Origin: Azophilus sp965247035
GTDB taxonomy: Bacteria > Pseudomonadota > Gammaproteobacteria > Pseudomonadales > Azotimanducaceae
DNA: 64,000 bases
NCBI GenBank assembly: GCA_965247035.1
Contig: CBDFGJ010000003.1
Span: 806,001-870,000, forward strand
Direction of reading: 5' to 3'
Shown here in pieces: positions 50,500-59,444 of this stretch; position 1 is the first letter of the stretch, and each line of letters opens with the position of its first letter. The position numbers were made by a program, and so were the translations under genes. The notes beneath the pieces were generated by a model. That model worked only from the letters and a program-made list of their open reading frames with translations. It searched no databases and had not been told where the DNA came from.

Positions 50500-51027
50500 T
50501 TATGTGCGTGAGTTGTCGTGCGGCGCATGTGAATCATCAAACGATGTGCGCCATGTTTCATTGGAGGTGCGCAGTGCGCGCAACAGATGATCGATGAGTG
50601 CGATGGCGAAAACCACGGTGCCGACCGACATCGCCAGTTGCGGAATCCATAATGGCGTGGCGTCCTGACCCTGGGAGATGTCGTTGATTCGCCACGAAAG
50701 ATAATTGGCTTTGATGGCGAACCACGCGAAGTAAATCGCCAGCCCGCTGCTGACGGCGAGGCACCAGATTTCACCGATGCGGCGAAAGCGGCCCAGTTTG
50801 GATAGCAACAAGTTGACGCGAATGTGGCTACCGTGCCCGAAGGCGTAGCCGAGCGCGAAGAACGATGCCGCCGCCATCAGATAGCCGGCGTAGTTGGTGG
50901 AACCGGGGAAGGTGAAGCCGGCCCAACGCGCCACCATTTGCACGACGATGACCACGAGCAATGCGCATAGACTAACGCCGGCGAGCGCGCCGCAGAGGTG
51001 GTAGATACGAGATGGGTAGTTTTTCAT
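50500..51027 (-). CDS. dctQ: TRAP transporter small permease DctQ
   Basis: Four membrane helices, with the DctQ signature GFTFPGSTNYAGYLMAAASF followed by FALGYAFGHGSHIRVNLLL. ATG 51027 (MKNYPSR) is chosen because the upstream extension to 51093 runs through a terminator-like hairpin. A substrate-binding protein gene lies upstream. Confidence 0.9.
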   Translation of the reverse strand: MKNYPSRIYHLCGALAGVSLCALLVVIVVQMVARWAGFTFPGSTNYAGYLMAAASFFALGYAFGHGSHIRVNLLLSKLGRFRRIGEIWCLAVSSGLAIYFAWFAIKANYLSWRINDISQGQDATPLWIPQLAMSVGTVVFAIALIDHLLRALRTSNETWRTSFDDSHAPHDNSRT

Positions 51028-51039
51028 TTGTGCTTGTCT

Positions 51040-51069
51040 TTTGCGCGTATCAGGGATGATACGCGCAAA
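51040..51069. repeat. Perfect palindrome in the dctP-dctQ spacer
   Basis: TTTGCGCGTATCA and its exact inverse TGATACGCGCAAA flank a GGGA loop. A diverged version lies at 52286-52309 upstream of dctP. It may be an intergenic repeat or an RNA hairpin that stabilises the messages on either side. Confidence 0.7.
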
Positions 51070-51091
51070 AAAGCCCGGTTTGACCGGACTC
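51067..51091 (-). terminator. Terminator-like hairpin after dctP
   Basis: On the minus strand GTCCGGT-CAA-ACCGGGC is followed by TTTTTT. It lies between dctP and dctQ and could reduce read-through, so that more binding protein than permease is made, as is common in TRAP operons. Confidence 0.6.
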
Positions 51092-51161
51092 AATAATTAC
51101 GAACAAACATTGCGCGTAGCATGGCGGAAAATAAGCAAGCGCAATGATGCGGGAATAACAA

Positions 51162-52139
51162 TCACTCCATAAACCCATCAACAATCGCGCGCCCATCCGT
51201 GCCGGCTTTTTGCAGCCACTCGTCGGTCATCTGCGCACCAATGGATTTGAGTTCGCCAATCAGTTGCGCACCAGCGGGTTGCACGGTCATACCGTTCGCT
51301 TTCAATTGCGTGACATACCAGTCGGCCAACTGCTGGGAGCGCGTGGTGCCGGCGGCTTGCGCCATCATCGCTATGCCCTTGACGATGTTGCGGGTCTGCG
51401 GGTCGAGGTCATCCCACGCTTGCTTGTTGGCGAACACGGTGTTGCGCGGCATCCATGAATTGACCTCGTAGTAGTGACTCAAACTTTCCCACACCTTGCG
51501 GTCGTAGCCGGTGGTGGCGGACGACACGAAAGTTTCGACCACGCCGGTGGCGAGTGCTTGCGACAATTCCGCCGCCTCAATTTGCACCGATTGCATTCCC
51601 ATCAACTCGGCGAGGCGCGCCGTAGAGTTGTTGTAGGAACGAAACTTGAGCCCCTTGGTGTCGGCGGTGGAATTGACCGCTTGATTGAAATAAAAATTCT
51701 GGGGCGGCCACGGCACGGAGTAGAGCAACACCAAATTCTGCTTCTCTAAAATCTCTTCAATTTTTGGACGCGCCGCTTGCCAAAGTTTTTCCGACTGGTC
51801 GTAAGAGGTGGCGAGGAACGGCACCGAGTCGTAACCGAACAAGATGTTTTCGTTTTGATGCGCCGACAACAAACGTTCGCCAATCGGGGCCTGATTGGTT
51901 TGTACGGCGCGCTTGATTTCGGAGCCTTTGAAAAGCGAGCCGCCACCATGCACGATGATATCCAGTTTGCCGCCGGTCGCAATCCGCACCGCCTCGGCAA
52001 AGGTTTTGCCGTTTTGCGTATGGAAGTTGCTGTCGGAATACGCCATTGGCATATCCCATTTTTGCGCCAGCGCGAGAGCTGGCATTAGAGTGGTGAGTAA
52101 CACCACGGCGGACAGGGCGTACAATGCTTTTTTCAACAT
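51162..52139 (-). CDS. dctP: TRAP transporter solute-binding protein DctP
   Basis: A signal peptide (ALYALSAVVLLTTLMPALALA-Q) and the family pattern are present: FAEAVRIATGGKLDIIVHGG, then GLKFRSYNNSTARLAELMGM with the conserved Arg for the ligand carboxylate, and WESLSHYYEVNSWMPRNTVF. The ligand is unknown. The ATG at 52139 has a GAAGGT ribosome site; the upstream extension to 52328 is not family-like. The arginine-degradation genes start about 780 bases beyond, with an IS91 remnant between. Confidence 0.9.
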   Translation of the reverse strand: MLKKALYALSAVVLLTTLMPALALAQKWDMPMAYSDSNFHTQNGKTFAEAVRIATGGKLDIIVHGGGSLFKGSEIKRAVQTNQAPIGERLLSAHQNENILFGYDSVPFLATSYDQSEKLWQAARPKIEEILEKQNLVLLYSVPWPPQNFYFNQAVNSTADTKGLKFRSYNNSTARLAELMGMQSVQIEAAELSQALATGVVETFVSSATTGYDRKVWESLSHYYEVNSWMPRNTVFANKQAWDDLDPQTRNIVKGIAMMAQAAGTTRSQQLADWYVTQLKANGMTVQPAGAQLIGELKSIGAQMTDEWLQKAGTDGRAIVDGFME

Positions 52140-52285
52140 TGGTTTTACCTTCGGTTTTTGTGGATTATGTGTTGACAGTAGGGTTACATAATCACCTTTG
52201 CAAGGCAAGCGCAACGAAGCATGGCGGAGAAAAAATCGCCGGGAGCGCCATGAATTGATTGGCGCGAGAGAAGCGAGCCCGAAGG

Positions 52286-52309
52286 GCGCGTACCAGGGAT
52301 GATGCGCGC
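52286..52309. repeat. Diverged copy of the TRAP-operon palindrome
   Basis: GCGCGTACCAGGGATGATGC followed by GCGC matches the palindrome core at 51043-51066 at most positions, but here the arms carry mismatches. It lies about 150 bases upstream of dctP. Confidence 0.55.
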
Positions 52310-52430
52310 AAAAGGCAAGCCATCGCAACTTTCGCGGCCGAGGTAGTCCATTGAGCCTTCAGAGACACTTTTTGGATACCTTCAACTGTGTCTCTACAAG
52401 AGAATCAGGATGCCTTCTGGCCGGTTGGCC

Positions 52431-52787
52431 CGTTGCCCGCACCATCGCCAAACGAGTCTCACGGTTTCTTGAGAAAGAAGGTTATTTGGTTCGTGATGCG
52501 GAATCCGAGTACCTGGATCTTCTACCCGACGAGGACGATGCCATGAGCGCGATCGTTGGCGCCTCCATTACTGACCGCCTGGTATTTGGACCCAACTATT
52601 CTGAATTCAAATCCATCGAATAACCACCGGTGACGGCCGCGTTCGATCGGAGCCTGAATTCGATGCCCAAATTGCCGCAATTTCGATCAACCAACACACG
52701 TTTGGAACAGCCTAAGAGGACCGCAGGCAACCCGCACGAATTACGATACACTTCTTAGAGTGGAAAAAGGGTGTTTATTCGTCCTAA
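52431..52787 (+). mobile_element. IS91-family fragment, internally deleted
   Basis: The sequence 52433-52595 matches the middle of the IS91-type transposase at 63036-63198 (HTIAKRVSRFLEKEGYLVRD). It then jumps to the element's right end: 52595-52787 is nearly identical to 63808-64000. The short open frame 52351-52623 is a by-product. About 600 bases of the longer copy are missing here. Confidence 0.85.
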
Positions 52788-52920
52788 CCGCAACCGCACG
52801 CTGCTGATCCATTAACAGCATTTGCAGTTCGGCTAATTCATTTTTCATGTTGGTCTTGTTTTACTGGGCTTAAAATAAAACCTCACGAGATTGATTTATT
52901 GGATTGATTTATTGACATCC

Positions 52921-54543
52921 TCACAATGCGGGATAACCGGCGGCGAAATCTTCCTGCATCACTTCGATCACGGTGGGTCGCGCTTGCCCGGCCGCTGTGA
53001 CCAGTTCAGATTTTAGTTGGTCGAGATTGTTTGCCCGTGCGGCATGACAGCCAAAAGCCTTGCCCAGGCCGACAAAATCCGGCGTATATATATCGACGCC
53101 GATTTGTGGGATGTTGCTATCGGCCATGAAACGTTTGATTTCGCCGTAGCCGGTGTTATTCCATATCAGGAATATGACCGCCGCCTTTGCTTCCACGGCG
53201 CTGGCGAGTTCGCCGATGGTAAATTGCGCCGCGCCATCACCAATCAAGCCGATGACCGGGCTATGCGGGGCTGCCAGCTTGGCGCCAATGGCGGCCGGAA
53301 TGGCGTACCCCAGCGTGCCGAAACCGCTGGCCGAATGGAAATAGCGGCGCGGTTTTTCGGTTTCATAATGTAGCCAGGCGTAATAGGTCGGTTGGGTCGA
53401 GTCGCCGGCGATAATAACATCGGGCAGGGCTTCTCGAATTGCAGCAAAAAAAATTTCATAGTCGGGGTCGCGAGTTGCCTGCAATTGGTCGCGTATCCGT
53501 TTCGCCCGGGCGGCGCCATTACGCGCTCTGCCTTCATGTGCCTTCCCTATCTGCTTCGATAATGACTGATTCAGTGCTTGCAGTGCGTATTGAGCATCGC
53601 TGCAAATCGCCACATCCGCACGCACATTGCGGGTCAGCTGAGCGACATCGATATCGATACGAATCAATTTGCCATTAATCTGCAATTGACCTTCGAAAAA
53701 GAAATCGTAATCGGTCTCGCCAACCTCAGTCCCTATTGCCAGCACCAGGTCGGCGGCTTTTATTTCATCCCGTACCGCAGGACAGGAAGCAGAGCCGCCA
53801 ACTGCGAGCGGATGACTGTAGGGCAGGACGCCCTTGGCATTGACGGTGTTAACAACCGGCGCACCTGATTTTTCCGCCAGTTCGGCCAGTTCAGTCGCTG
53901 CATTGATGGCGCCGCCGCCAATAACGATTACTGGGCGTTCAGCCGCTTTTAAGAGTCTTGCACTGGAGTCGACGGCCTGTGCAGAAGGACCGGGCGCACT
54001 GGGTAATTCAAAAGCGCGCGTATCCAGATGTCCCGCCGCTGCCGTAATCACATCGATGGGAATTTCAATATGTACCGGTCCCGGGCGCGCGCTTGTAAAC
54101 GTGGCGAAGGCGCGGGCCAGAACTTTGGGCAGTTCATCGGGACGCAGCAGGGTATGGCTGAAGCGGGACACACCCGCTATCAGGTTACGCTGTCCGGTCA
54201 TTTCATGCAGACGCCCCTCGCCCAAGCCCAATTCATGGGTGCGGTTGACCGACGAGATTACCAGCATGGGGATGGAGTCGGCCAGCGCCTGCCCCATGGC
54301 GGTTGCGATATTAGTCATGCCGGGACCGCTGATAATAAAGCAAGCCGCGATTTTTCCGCTCGCCCGGGCATAACCATCGGCCATGAAGCCGGCCGCCTGC
54401 TCATGGCGTGGTGTGGCGTGGCGTATGCGGGTATTTTCCAGTCCGCGATAAAGTTCCACAGTATGGACGCCGGGGATTCCGAACAGGGTATCGATACCAT
54501 AGTTTTCCAGTATTTCGACGAGCACTTGACCGCAAGTGGGCAT
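52921..54543 (-). CDS. aruI: TPP enzyme, probable 5-guanidino-2-oxopentanoate decarboxylase
   Basis: An acetolactate-synthase-type protein of 540 residues. The N-terminus has the cofactor Glu in ATPRHEQAAGFMADGYARAS, the C-terminus the TPP/magnesium motif from GDGAAQFTIGELASAVEAKA to WNNTGYG. Together with the upstream aminotransferase it matches AruI of the arginine transaminase route, which decarboxylates 2-ketoarginine to 4-guanidinobutanal. A plain acetolactate synthase is less likely because no small subunit is present. The stop lies 130 bases from the IS91 fragment. Confidence 0.8.
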   Translation of the reverse strand: MPTCGQVLVEILENYGIDTLFGIPGVHTVELYRGLENTRIRHATPRHEQAAGFMADGYARASGKIAACFIISGPGMTNIATAMGQALADSIPMLVISSVNRTHELGLGEGRLHEMTGQRNLIAGVSRFSHTLLRPDELPKVLARAFATFTSARPGPVHIEIPIDVITAAAGHLDTRAFELPSAPGPSAQAVDSSARLLKAAERPVIVIGGGAINAATELAELAEKSGAPVVNTVNAKGVLPYSHPLAVGGSASCPAVRDEIKAADLVLAIGTEVGETDYDFFFEGQLQINGKLIRIDIDVAQLTRNVRADVAICSDAQYALQALNQSLSKQIGKAHEGRARNGAARAKRIRDQLQATRDPDYEIFFAAIREALPDVIIAGDSTQPTYYAWLHYETEKPRRYFHSASGFGTLGYAIPAAIGAKLAAPHSPVIGLIGDGAAQFTIGELASAVEAKAAVIFLIWNNTGYGEIKRFMADSNIPQIGVDIYTPDFVGLGKAFGCHAARANNLDQLKSELVTAAGQARPTVIEVMQEDFAAGYPAL

Positions 54544-54599
54544 ATCGGGGCTCCTTAATGACGGCGGTTAATTTACGCTCTGCCCATTTACGATTCAGC

Positions 54600-55811
54600 C
54601 TAGGCTACGGCGTTGACGAATCTTTGCAGCCGCTTGCAACCTTCCACTAAAACATTTTCGGGTTGCACCAATGAGAGCCGGATGTGCCCGCGGGTGCTGT
54701 TGCCGAATGCGCTGCCGGGCAACACCGAAAGCCTCTCGGCATCCAGTAGCTTTTGTGCAAAAACCTTGTCGTCTTCGCAGATGCCGCTAACCTCCACCAT
54801 GATAAACATGCCGGATTGCGGGCGCAGGTATTTCAGACGCGGCATTTCATCGAGACCGGCGCATACCAGATCCCTTCTTGCTTGGTACTGGTCACGCATA
54901 TTCTTAACATAGTATTGGTCATTGTTCAGGGCAAAAGCAGCCGCATCCTGAATAAATTGCGGGCAACCGAATATCGACATGGCGGCAAAACGTCCCAGAT
55001 GAGCGGTTAACTCGACCGGCGCCACCGCCCATCCGATGCGCCAGCCGCTCATGGCATGAGACTTGGAAAGCCCATCAACCACCACCACATTATCGAGTCG
55101 ATGCGCCGCCGTGCGCAATGAAATATGCGGTTTTTCATAAGTCAACATGGAATAGACTTCATCGCAAACCAGCCAGATACCTCTATCGTAACAGTAGCGG
55201 CTCAGGCGTGTTAAAGTGGTGCGGGGAATGATCGCGCCAGTCGGATTGCCCGGCGTGTTTATAAATACCACTTTGGTTTTATCGCTGATGGCACGGATGA
55301 AATCGTCTAATTGCGGCTCAAAGCCATTTTCCGGCAACGCCATGACGGTCTTTACCTTAGCCTCCAACGCTCGCATTATCGGGCCATACCCGACATATGG
55401 AGGATCCACAATAATTATCTCGTCGCCGGCATCCAGCAAACAGCTCATAACCGAAAATATAGCCGCAGTAACCCCCGGATAAATGGATACTTGTTCCGCA
55501 TCGCAGGGATTGGGCGAAGTCCTGGTCTCATAGTCCGCCACGGCGCGTCTCAGGTTCAACTCGCCGAGCGCCGGAGAATAGTGGGTTCGACCCACACGCA
55601 TATGGCTAACGGCATTATCAATGATCGGGGCAGGCGTTTGAAAATCCGGATCGCCGATGGATAGCAATACCACATCTTGCCCGCGCCGTTTCATTTTCAA
55701 CGCCCGCTCATGCACCTGCCAGGCTTCTCCTGATTCAGAATTCAGCCGCTGCGCCAGTTTGCTCAATGGTATTTTTTGCGGCATTTTTTGTTTGTTGTCA
55801 AATTCGCTCAT
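54600..55811 (-). CDS. aruH: Class I aminotransferase, probable arginine:pyruvate transaminase
   Basis: A fold-type I PLP enzyme of 403 residues: VVLLSIGDPDFQTPAPIIDN at the start, INTPGNPTGAIIPRTTL, the PLP lysine in VVDGLSKSHAMSGWRIGW and the carboxylate-binding Arg in GHIRLSLV. It is followed by the AruI-like gene after 56 bases. The pair and the sequence fit AruH, which moves the amino group of arginine to pyruvate. Another amino acid is possible. Confidence 0.8.
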   Translation of the reverse strand: MSEFDNKQKMPQKIPLSKLAQRLNSESGEAWQVHERALKMKRRGQDVVLLSIGDPDFQTPAPIIDNAVSHMRVGRTHYSPALGELNLRRAVADYETRTSPNPCDAEQVSIYPGVTAAIFSVMSCLLDAGDEIIIVDPPYVGYGPIMRALEAKVKTVMALPENGFEPQLDDFIRAISDKTKVVFINTPGNPTGAIIPRTTLTRLSRYCYDRGIWLVCDEVYSMLTYEKPHISLRTAAHRLDNVVVVDGLSKSHAMSGWRIGWAVAPVELTAHLGRFAAMSIFGCPQFIQDAAAFALNNDQYYVKNMRDQYQARRDLVCAGLDEMPRLKYLRPQSGMFIMVEVSGICEDDKVFAQKLLDAERLSVLPGSAFGNSTRGHIRLSLVQPENVLVEGCKRLQRFVNAVA

Positions 55812-55872
55812 GCTTCAGGATTTTACCCAAGATTGACGCTAATGACCGGGTCGGCAGGCGTTTTATTAAGGA

Positions 55873-56480
55873 ACCTCTGATTTAAGGCAACGCCATTCAA
55901 ATTGTCGGATTTTATTCTCAAGCATTTATTATCTGATTGGCGAGATTTCTTAAATTGACGGAATTCCTTAACGGTATTTGGCTTGTTTTTCGCCGCCTTT
56001 TAACCGCTTTCGCCCTTATTCGCTTGTTGCAGACGCAACCATCATAATGTCGGCACTCAATAAGTGCTGCCTGGCCATCACCAAATTGATCAACGCACCA
56101 CTCGCGAACACATGATTCGTGTTCTTGTCCAGCCCTTTGTCTCTCACCTTGGTGAAGTGGAATTGGCGTTTCATCACAAAAAGCATACGCTCCACTTTGC
56201 ACCGCACTTTTGACTTGCTCCGATTCCTCTGCCTTTCCTTATCCGATAACTTGCGGTGTCTTGCTCCCTTCTTGTGGGTATCATCCCTCGCCTTCGGCGC
56301 ACACCGGCTGAGCGCCTTTTCCTGACCGCTATAAGCCGAGTTCCCACATACCTTGGGTTTGATTATCTCACATTTTCCGGTTTTACTCAGAGTTTCCCTA
56401 AATGTGTTGGAAAACGTTGAAGACACTGCAATTCTAGCACACACTATCCCGTATCCTTTCCTGTCTCTGATAGAATCCAC
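55873..56480 (-). mobile_element. IS5-family remnant
   Basis: One end resembles IS5-group termini (AGGAACCTCTGATTTAA near 55875). The transposase remnant lies inside it on the minus strand. I cannot find the matching opposite end, and 56481-56740 shows no recognisable gene. Confidence 0.55.
56037..56460 (-). pseudogene. IS5-family transposase C-terminal remnant
   Basis: The frame holds NSAYSGQEKALSRCAPKARD, GARHRKLSDKERQRNRSKSK and VERMLFVMKRQFHFTKVRDK, then ANLIxL-like LINLVMARQHLL. This is the catalytic C-terminus of the family, with the Glu region intact. The N-terminal half is missing and the DKAY motif is changed to NSAY, so it is inactive. Confidence 0.75.
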
Positions 56481-56740
56481 CTGTTCAATAAAAATTTGGG
56501 AGTGACTAGAAAAAGTTTGATAAATGAAGGGAATATATGGTGAGAATATGGCTTTTCTTGGTTAAGAATAAGCAGTTTAGCTGCAAAAAACAAAATCGTA
56601 AAAAATGTCGTAAGAGCTCACGGCCTGATACGGCCAGCGAGGATTTTGCCTCCTGTTAACTTCTATCTTATTGTCAGAACTTGTAGAATCTAGAGTTATA
56701 AAAATCGCACCACTTAAATTCACTGCTGTCCCATTAACTT

Positions 56741-57502
56741 TCACAGCAACGAGGATTGACTGCGATTGAAGCCGGGCCTGGGGGGCGGGTCGCCACGCAA
56801 GAGCGCCATCAAGTCGCGCTTGTCGAACAAGTTAAGATGCAACAGGCGGAGCATTTGTTGCATGCTTTTGCCCAGCCGCGACTGGAATTTGATGAACGTC
56901 AAGAGTAAATACACGCACAGCGCGATCCAGACTTGCGTCATCACCGCGTTATTGCTGGTGCCGATGAAGGACTTCATCTTCAGGTTTTGCTTGATCCACT
57001 TAAAGAGCAATTCCACCTGCCAGCGCGCTGTATAAAGGTCGGCGATCGTCTTGGCCGCCAGTTTCAAATCATTGGTCAAGAAAACGTAATGCTTGCCGGT
57101 CTCGGCATCGCGGTAGCCGATACGACGCAGTGGGATGGGGCATTGTCTGGCTGCCTTGACGCCGGTGAACACGATGCTCTGGTCGCATGTTAATCCCTTG
57201 CTCTTCAACACCGCAGCGCGACCGACAACGCGATACGCCGCGTCTTTCTTGATGCGAGTGACAAAGAACATGTCTTTGTCATTCAACTGTTTATACCAGC
57301 CATAGTCGTTATATCCGCGGTCGATGGCGACTATGCCGCCTTTGGGGAAACGCAGCGTGCGCCCGATAGCGATGTCGCTGGTTTTGCCGCCGGTGATGGC
57401 GACGAACTCGGGCAGGCAACCGCGGTGGTTCAGCCCGACATGCAGCTTGACCGCGACGCCACCTGTGATCTGGTGTGCTGCTACAAGCCCCAGATCGCGC
57501 AT
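56741..57502 (-). pseudogene. IS4-family transposase, N-terminally truncated
   Basis: From about 57470 the frame reads GGVAVKLHVGLNHRGCLPEF, then PKGGIVAIDRGYNDYGWYKQ with the second catalytic Asp and LYTARWQVELLFKWIKQNLK with the Y-x2-R-W-x-E-x-F Glu motif, to a complete C-terminus. The N-terminal third with the first Asp is missing at the junction with pyrF. The first codons of the frame are antisense to pyrF sequence. Confidence 0.8.
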
Positions 57503-58121
57503 TTTGCGGCCCTGGCGGCGGAAGCTGAGTTGCAGGCAATTGTTGAATATATCAAGCAGAAGAGGGTGCGGTGTTGCTTGATGCCAAACGCGGCGACATG
57601 AGTAGCAGTGCCGCGCAGTATGCTACTGAAGTGTTCGGCCGTTATCAGGCGGATGCGGTGACCATCAATCCCTTTCTGGGTCTGGACGCCATGCAGCCCT
57701 TTCTTGATTATGCAGACAAGGGGATTTTCATCCTCTGCCGTACCTCAAATCCGGGCAGTGCTGACATCCAAGACCTGAGACTGGCGGATGATAGAAGGCT
57801 CTACGAGCATATTGCCGTTAAGGCGGCAGGTGAGTGGAACCAATCTGGCAATATCGGGCTGGTAGTCGGTGCTACCTACCCAGAGGAGGTCAGCCAGGTT
57901 CGGGCACTCTGTGGCGACATGACGCTACTCCTGCCAAGGGTGGGTGTGATATCAAAAGCCTCATGGTAGCAGGGCAGGGCGGTGGCCTGCTGGCATCCTC
58001 CTCGCGTGCCATTATTTATGCGGGAAGGGGGAGGGACTTCGCAGAAAAAGCAAGAGAAGTAGCCATCAAGACTCGGGAGCAACTCAACAGGCATCTCGCC
58101 ACTGGAGCCTCTGCTGATTAG
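57476..58121 (+). pseudogene. pyrF: Orotidine 5'-phosphate decarboxylase (type 2), broken
   Basis: The 5' end is replaced by the IS4 remnant. The frame starts within CYKPQIAHFAALAAEAELQA, shifts by one base near 57565, continues through VLLDAKRGDMSSSAAQYATE (catalytic D-x-K-x-x-D) and GIFILCRTSNPGSADIQDL, and shifts again near 57945. The end (IKSLMVAGQGGGLLASSSRA) is complete. UMP synthesis must use another copy or be lost. Confidence 0.85.
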
Positions 58122-58939
58122 CAGTCAATATTCACTTCTGCCCAGACCGGGCAGTGGTCCGAGGGTCTGTCCATAGTACGAATCTCGTAGTCTATCCCGC
58201 TATCATTGCTGAGAGCTAGGGCGGCATTTGATGCCAAGAGCAGATCAATACGTAGCCCACGTCTCGGGTTATCCTCAAAACCGCGGCTACGATAATCAAA
58301 CCAACTATAGAGATCCTTAACCTCTGGATAGTGGTGCCGATAAACATCATTCAAGCCCCAACTGGTCAACCGAGAAAGCCATTCTCTTTCTTCTGGCAAG
58401 AAGCAAGCTTTGCCTTCCTTCAGCCATCTTTTCATGTTCTTCTCACCTATGCCGATATCTTGATCAATCGGGGCAATATTCATATCTCCAATGATCCAGA
58501 GCAACTCTTCGGGTGAATGATTGTTGGCCAGATGTTGCAACAGGTCTGCATAGAACTTCTGCTTAGCGGGGAATTTGATCGAGTGACTGCGATTTTCGCC
58601 CTGAGGGAAGTAACCATTGATGATAGTAAAAGGTTGCCCGGATACGGTGTTGAAGGTGCCGCTGAGCAGTCGCTTCTGGCTATCTGGCGTATCCTCGGCA
58701 AATCCTTTGACTATCTGAACCGGGGTTGTCTTGTAGAGGAGGGCGACCCCGTAGTGTGTCTTTTGCCCATGAAACGCCGCTTGATAACCGAAGGATTCAA
58801 TCTGCTCCAGAGGAAAATCTTCATCAGTGGCTTTTGTTTCCTGCAGACCAATAAAATCTGGCTGATGTTTGTCTATAACAGCTTCAAGCTGATGTAAACG
58901 CGCTCGAATGCTGTTGACATTAAATGAAACGATTTTCAT
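58118..58939 (-). CDS. xthA: Exonuclease III
   Basis: An AP endonuclease and 3'-5' exonuclease for base-excision repair. All motifs of the family are present: KIVSFNVNSIRARLHQLEAV, GLQETKATDEDFPLEQIESF, LLWIIGDMNIAPIDQDIGIG, RGLRIDLLLAS and a final RPSDHCPVWAEV. The 273-residue length is right and the gene is intact. Its stop overlaps the pyrF remnant end by four bases. Confidence 0.93.
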   Translation of the reverse strand: MKIVSFNVNSIRARLHQLEAVIDKHQPDFIGLQETKATDEDFPLEQIESFGYQAAFHGQKTHYGVALLYKTTPVQIVKGFAEDTPDSQKRLLSGTFNTVSGQPFTIINGYFPQGENRSHSIKFPAKQKFYADLLQHLANNHSPEELLWIIGDMNIAPIDQDIGIGEKNMKRWLKEGKACFLPEEREWLSRLTSWGLNDVYRHHYPEVKDLYSWFDYRSRGFEDNPRRGLRIDLLLASNAALALSNDSGIDYEIRTMDRPSDHCPVWAEVNIDC

Positions 58940-59029
58940 CTTGGTGGAGTTGCTACTCAGCCAGTGTCATTAATTAACGGAAGCATGTAAAGGTATCATC
59001 TAAAGGAAAGTTCAAGATGGGGTTGCGCT

Positions 59030-59410
59030 TTATTTACGCCGTCCCTTGATGAGGTCTCGGAACTTATCCATCAGGGTCTCGTATTTGTAATCGGTGAATT
59101 CTCCCGCATCAAGGTACATGCCATGTTCTTGGCATACTTCATACCAGATGTGCGGTTGAGCCGGGTCGGCAATCTTGTCCATTTCCTTACCGCAGGTAGG
59201 GCAGTTGATGTCCACCACCTTGTTGTATTCCTTGCCGATGACCGGGTCGCCGCTATCGATAAACTCGGACATCCACTTGGATTGAAGCATTTCTGCCTCG
59301 CCGAGGTCGAACCAGATGCCTTTGCAACATGAATGACACTCACATAAAAACACTAGCGCCGGTGCATGCCTTCCTTGAAGGCACCCATGTAACGGCCTCA
59401 GCAGCTTCAC
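59030..59410 (-). CDS. TFIIB-type zinc-ribbon protein, N-terminus possibly frameshifted
   Basis: The body carries CECHSCCKGIWFDLGEAEML, CPTCGKEMDKIADPAQPHIW and CQEHGMYLDAGEFTDYK, the pattern of the small zf-TFIIB family (unknown function, possibly nucleic-acid binding). Upstream of 59345 the expected MGAFKEGMHRR appears in the neighbouring frame, so one base is probably lost and the printed first 20 residues are not original. The final basic helix is intact. Confidence 0.7.
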   Translation of the reverse strand: MKLLRPLHGCLQGRHAPALVFLCECHSCCKGIWFDLGEAEMLQSKWMSEFIDSGDPVIGKEYNKVVDINCPTCGKEMDKIADPAQPHIWYEVCQEHGMYLDAGEFTDYKYETLMDKFRDLIKGRRK

Positions 59411-59444
59411 GCAGGGTGGTGAGATCCATTATTGCCAAGCCTCG

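Noticed and set aside
52351..52623. Apparent 90-codon gene upstream of dctP
   Set aside because: It is made of IS91 transposase codons joined across a deletion, not a real gene.
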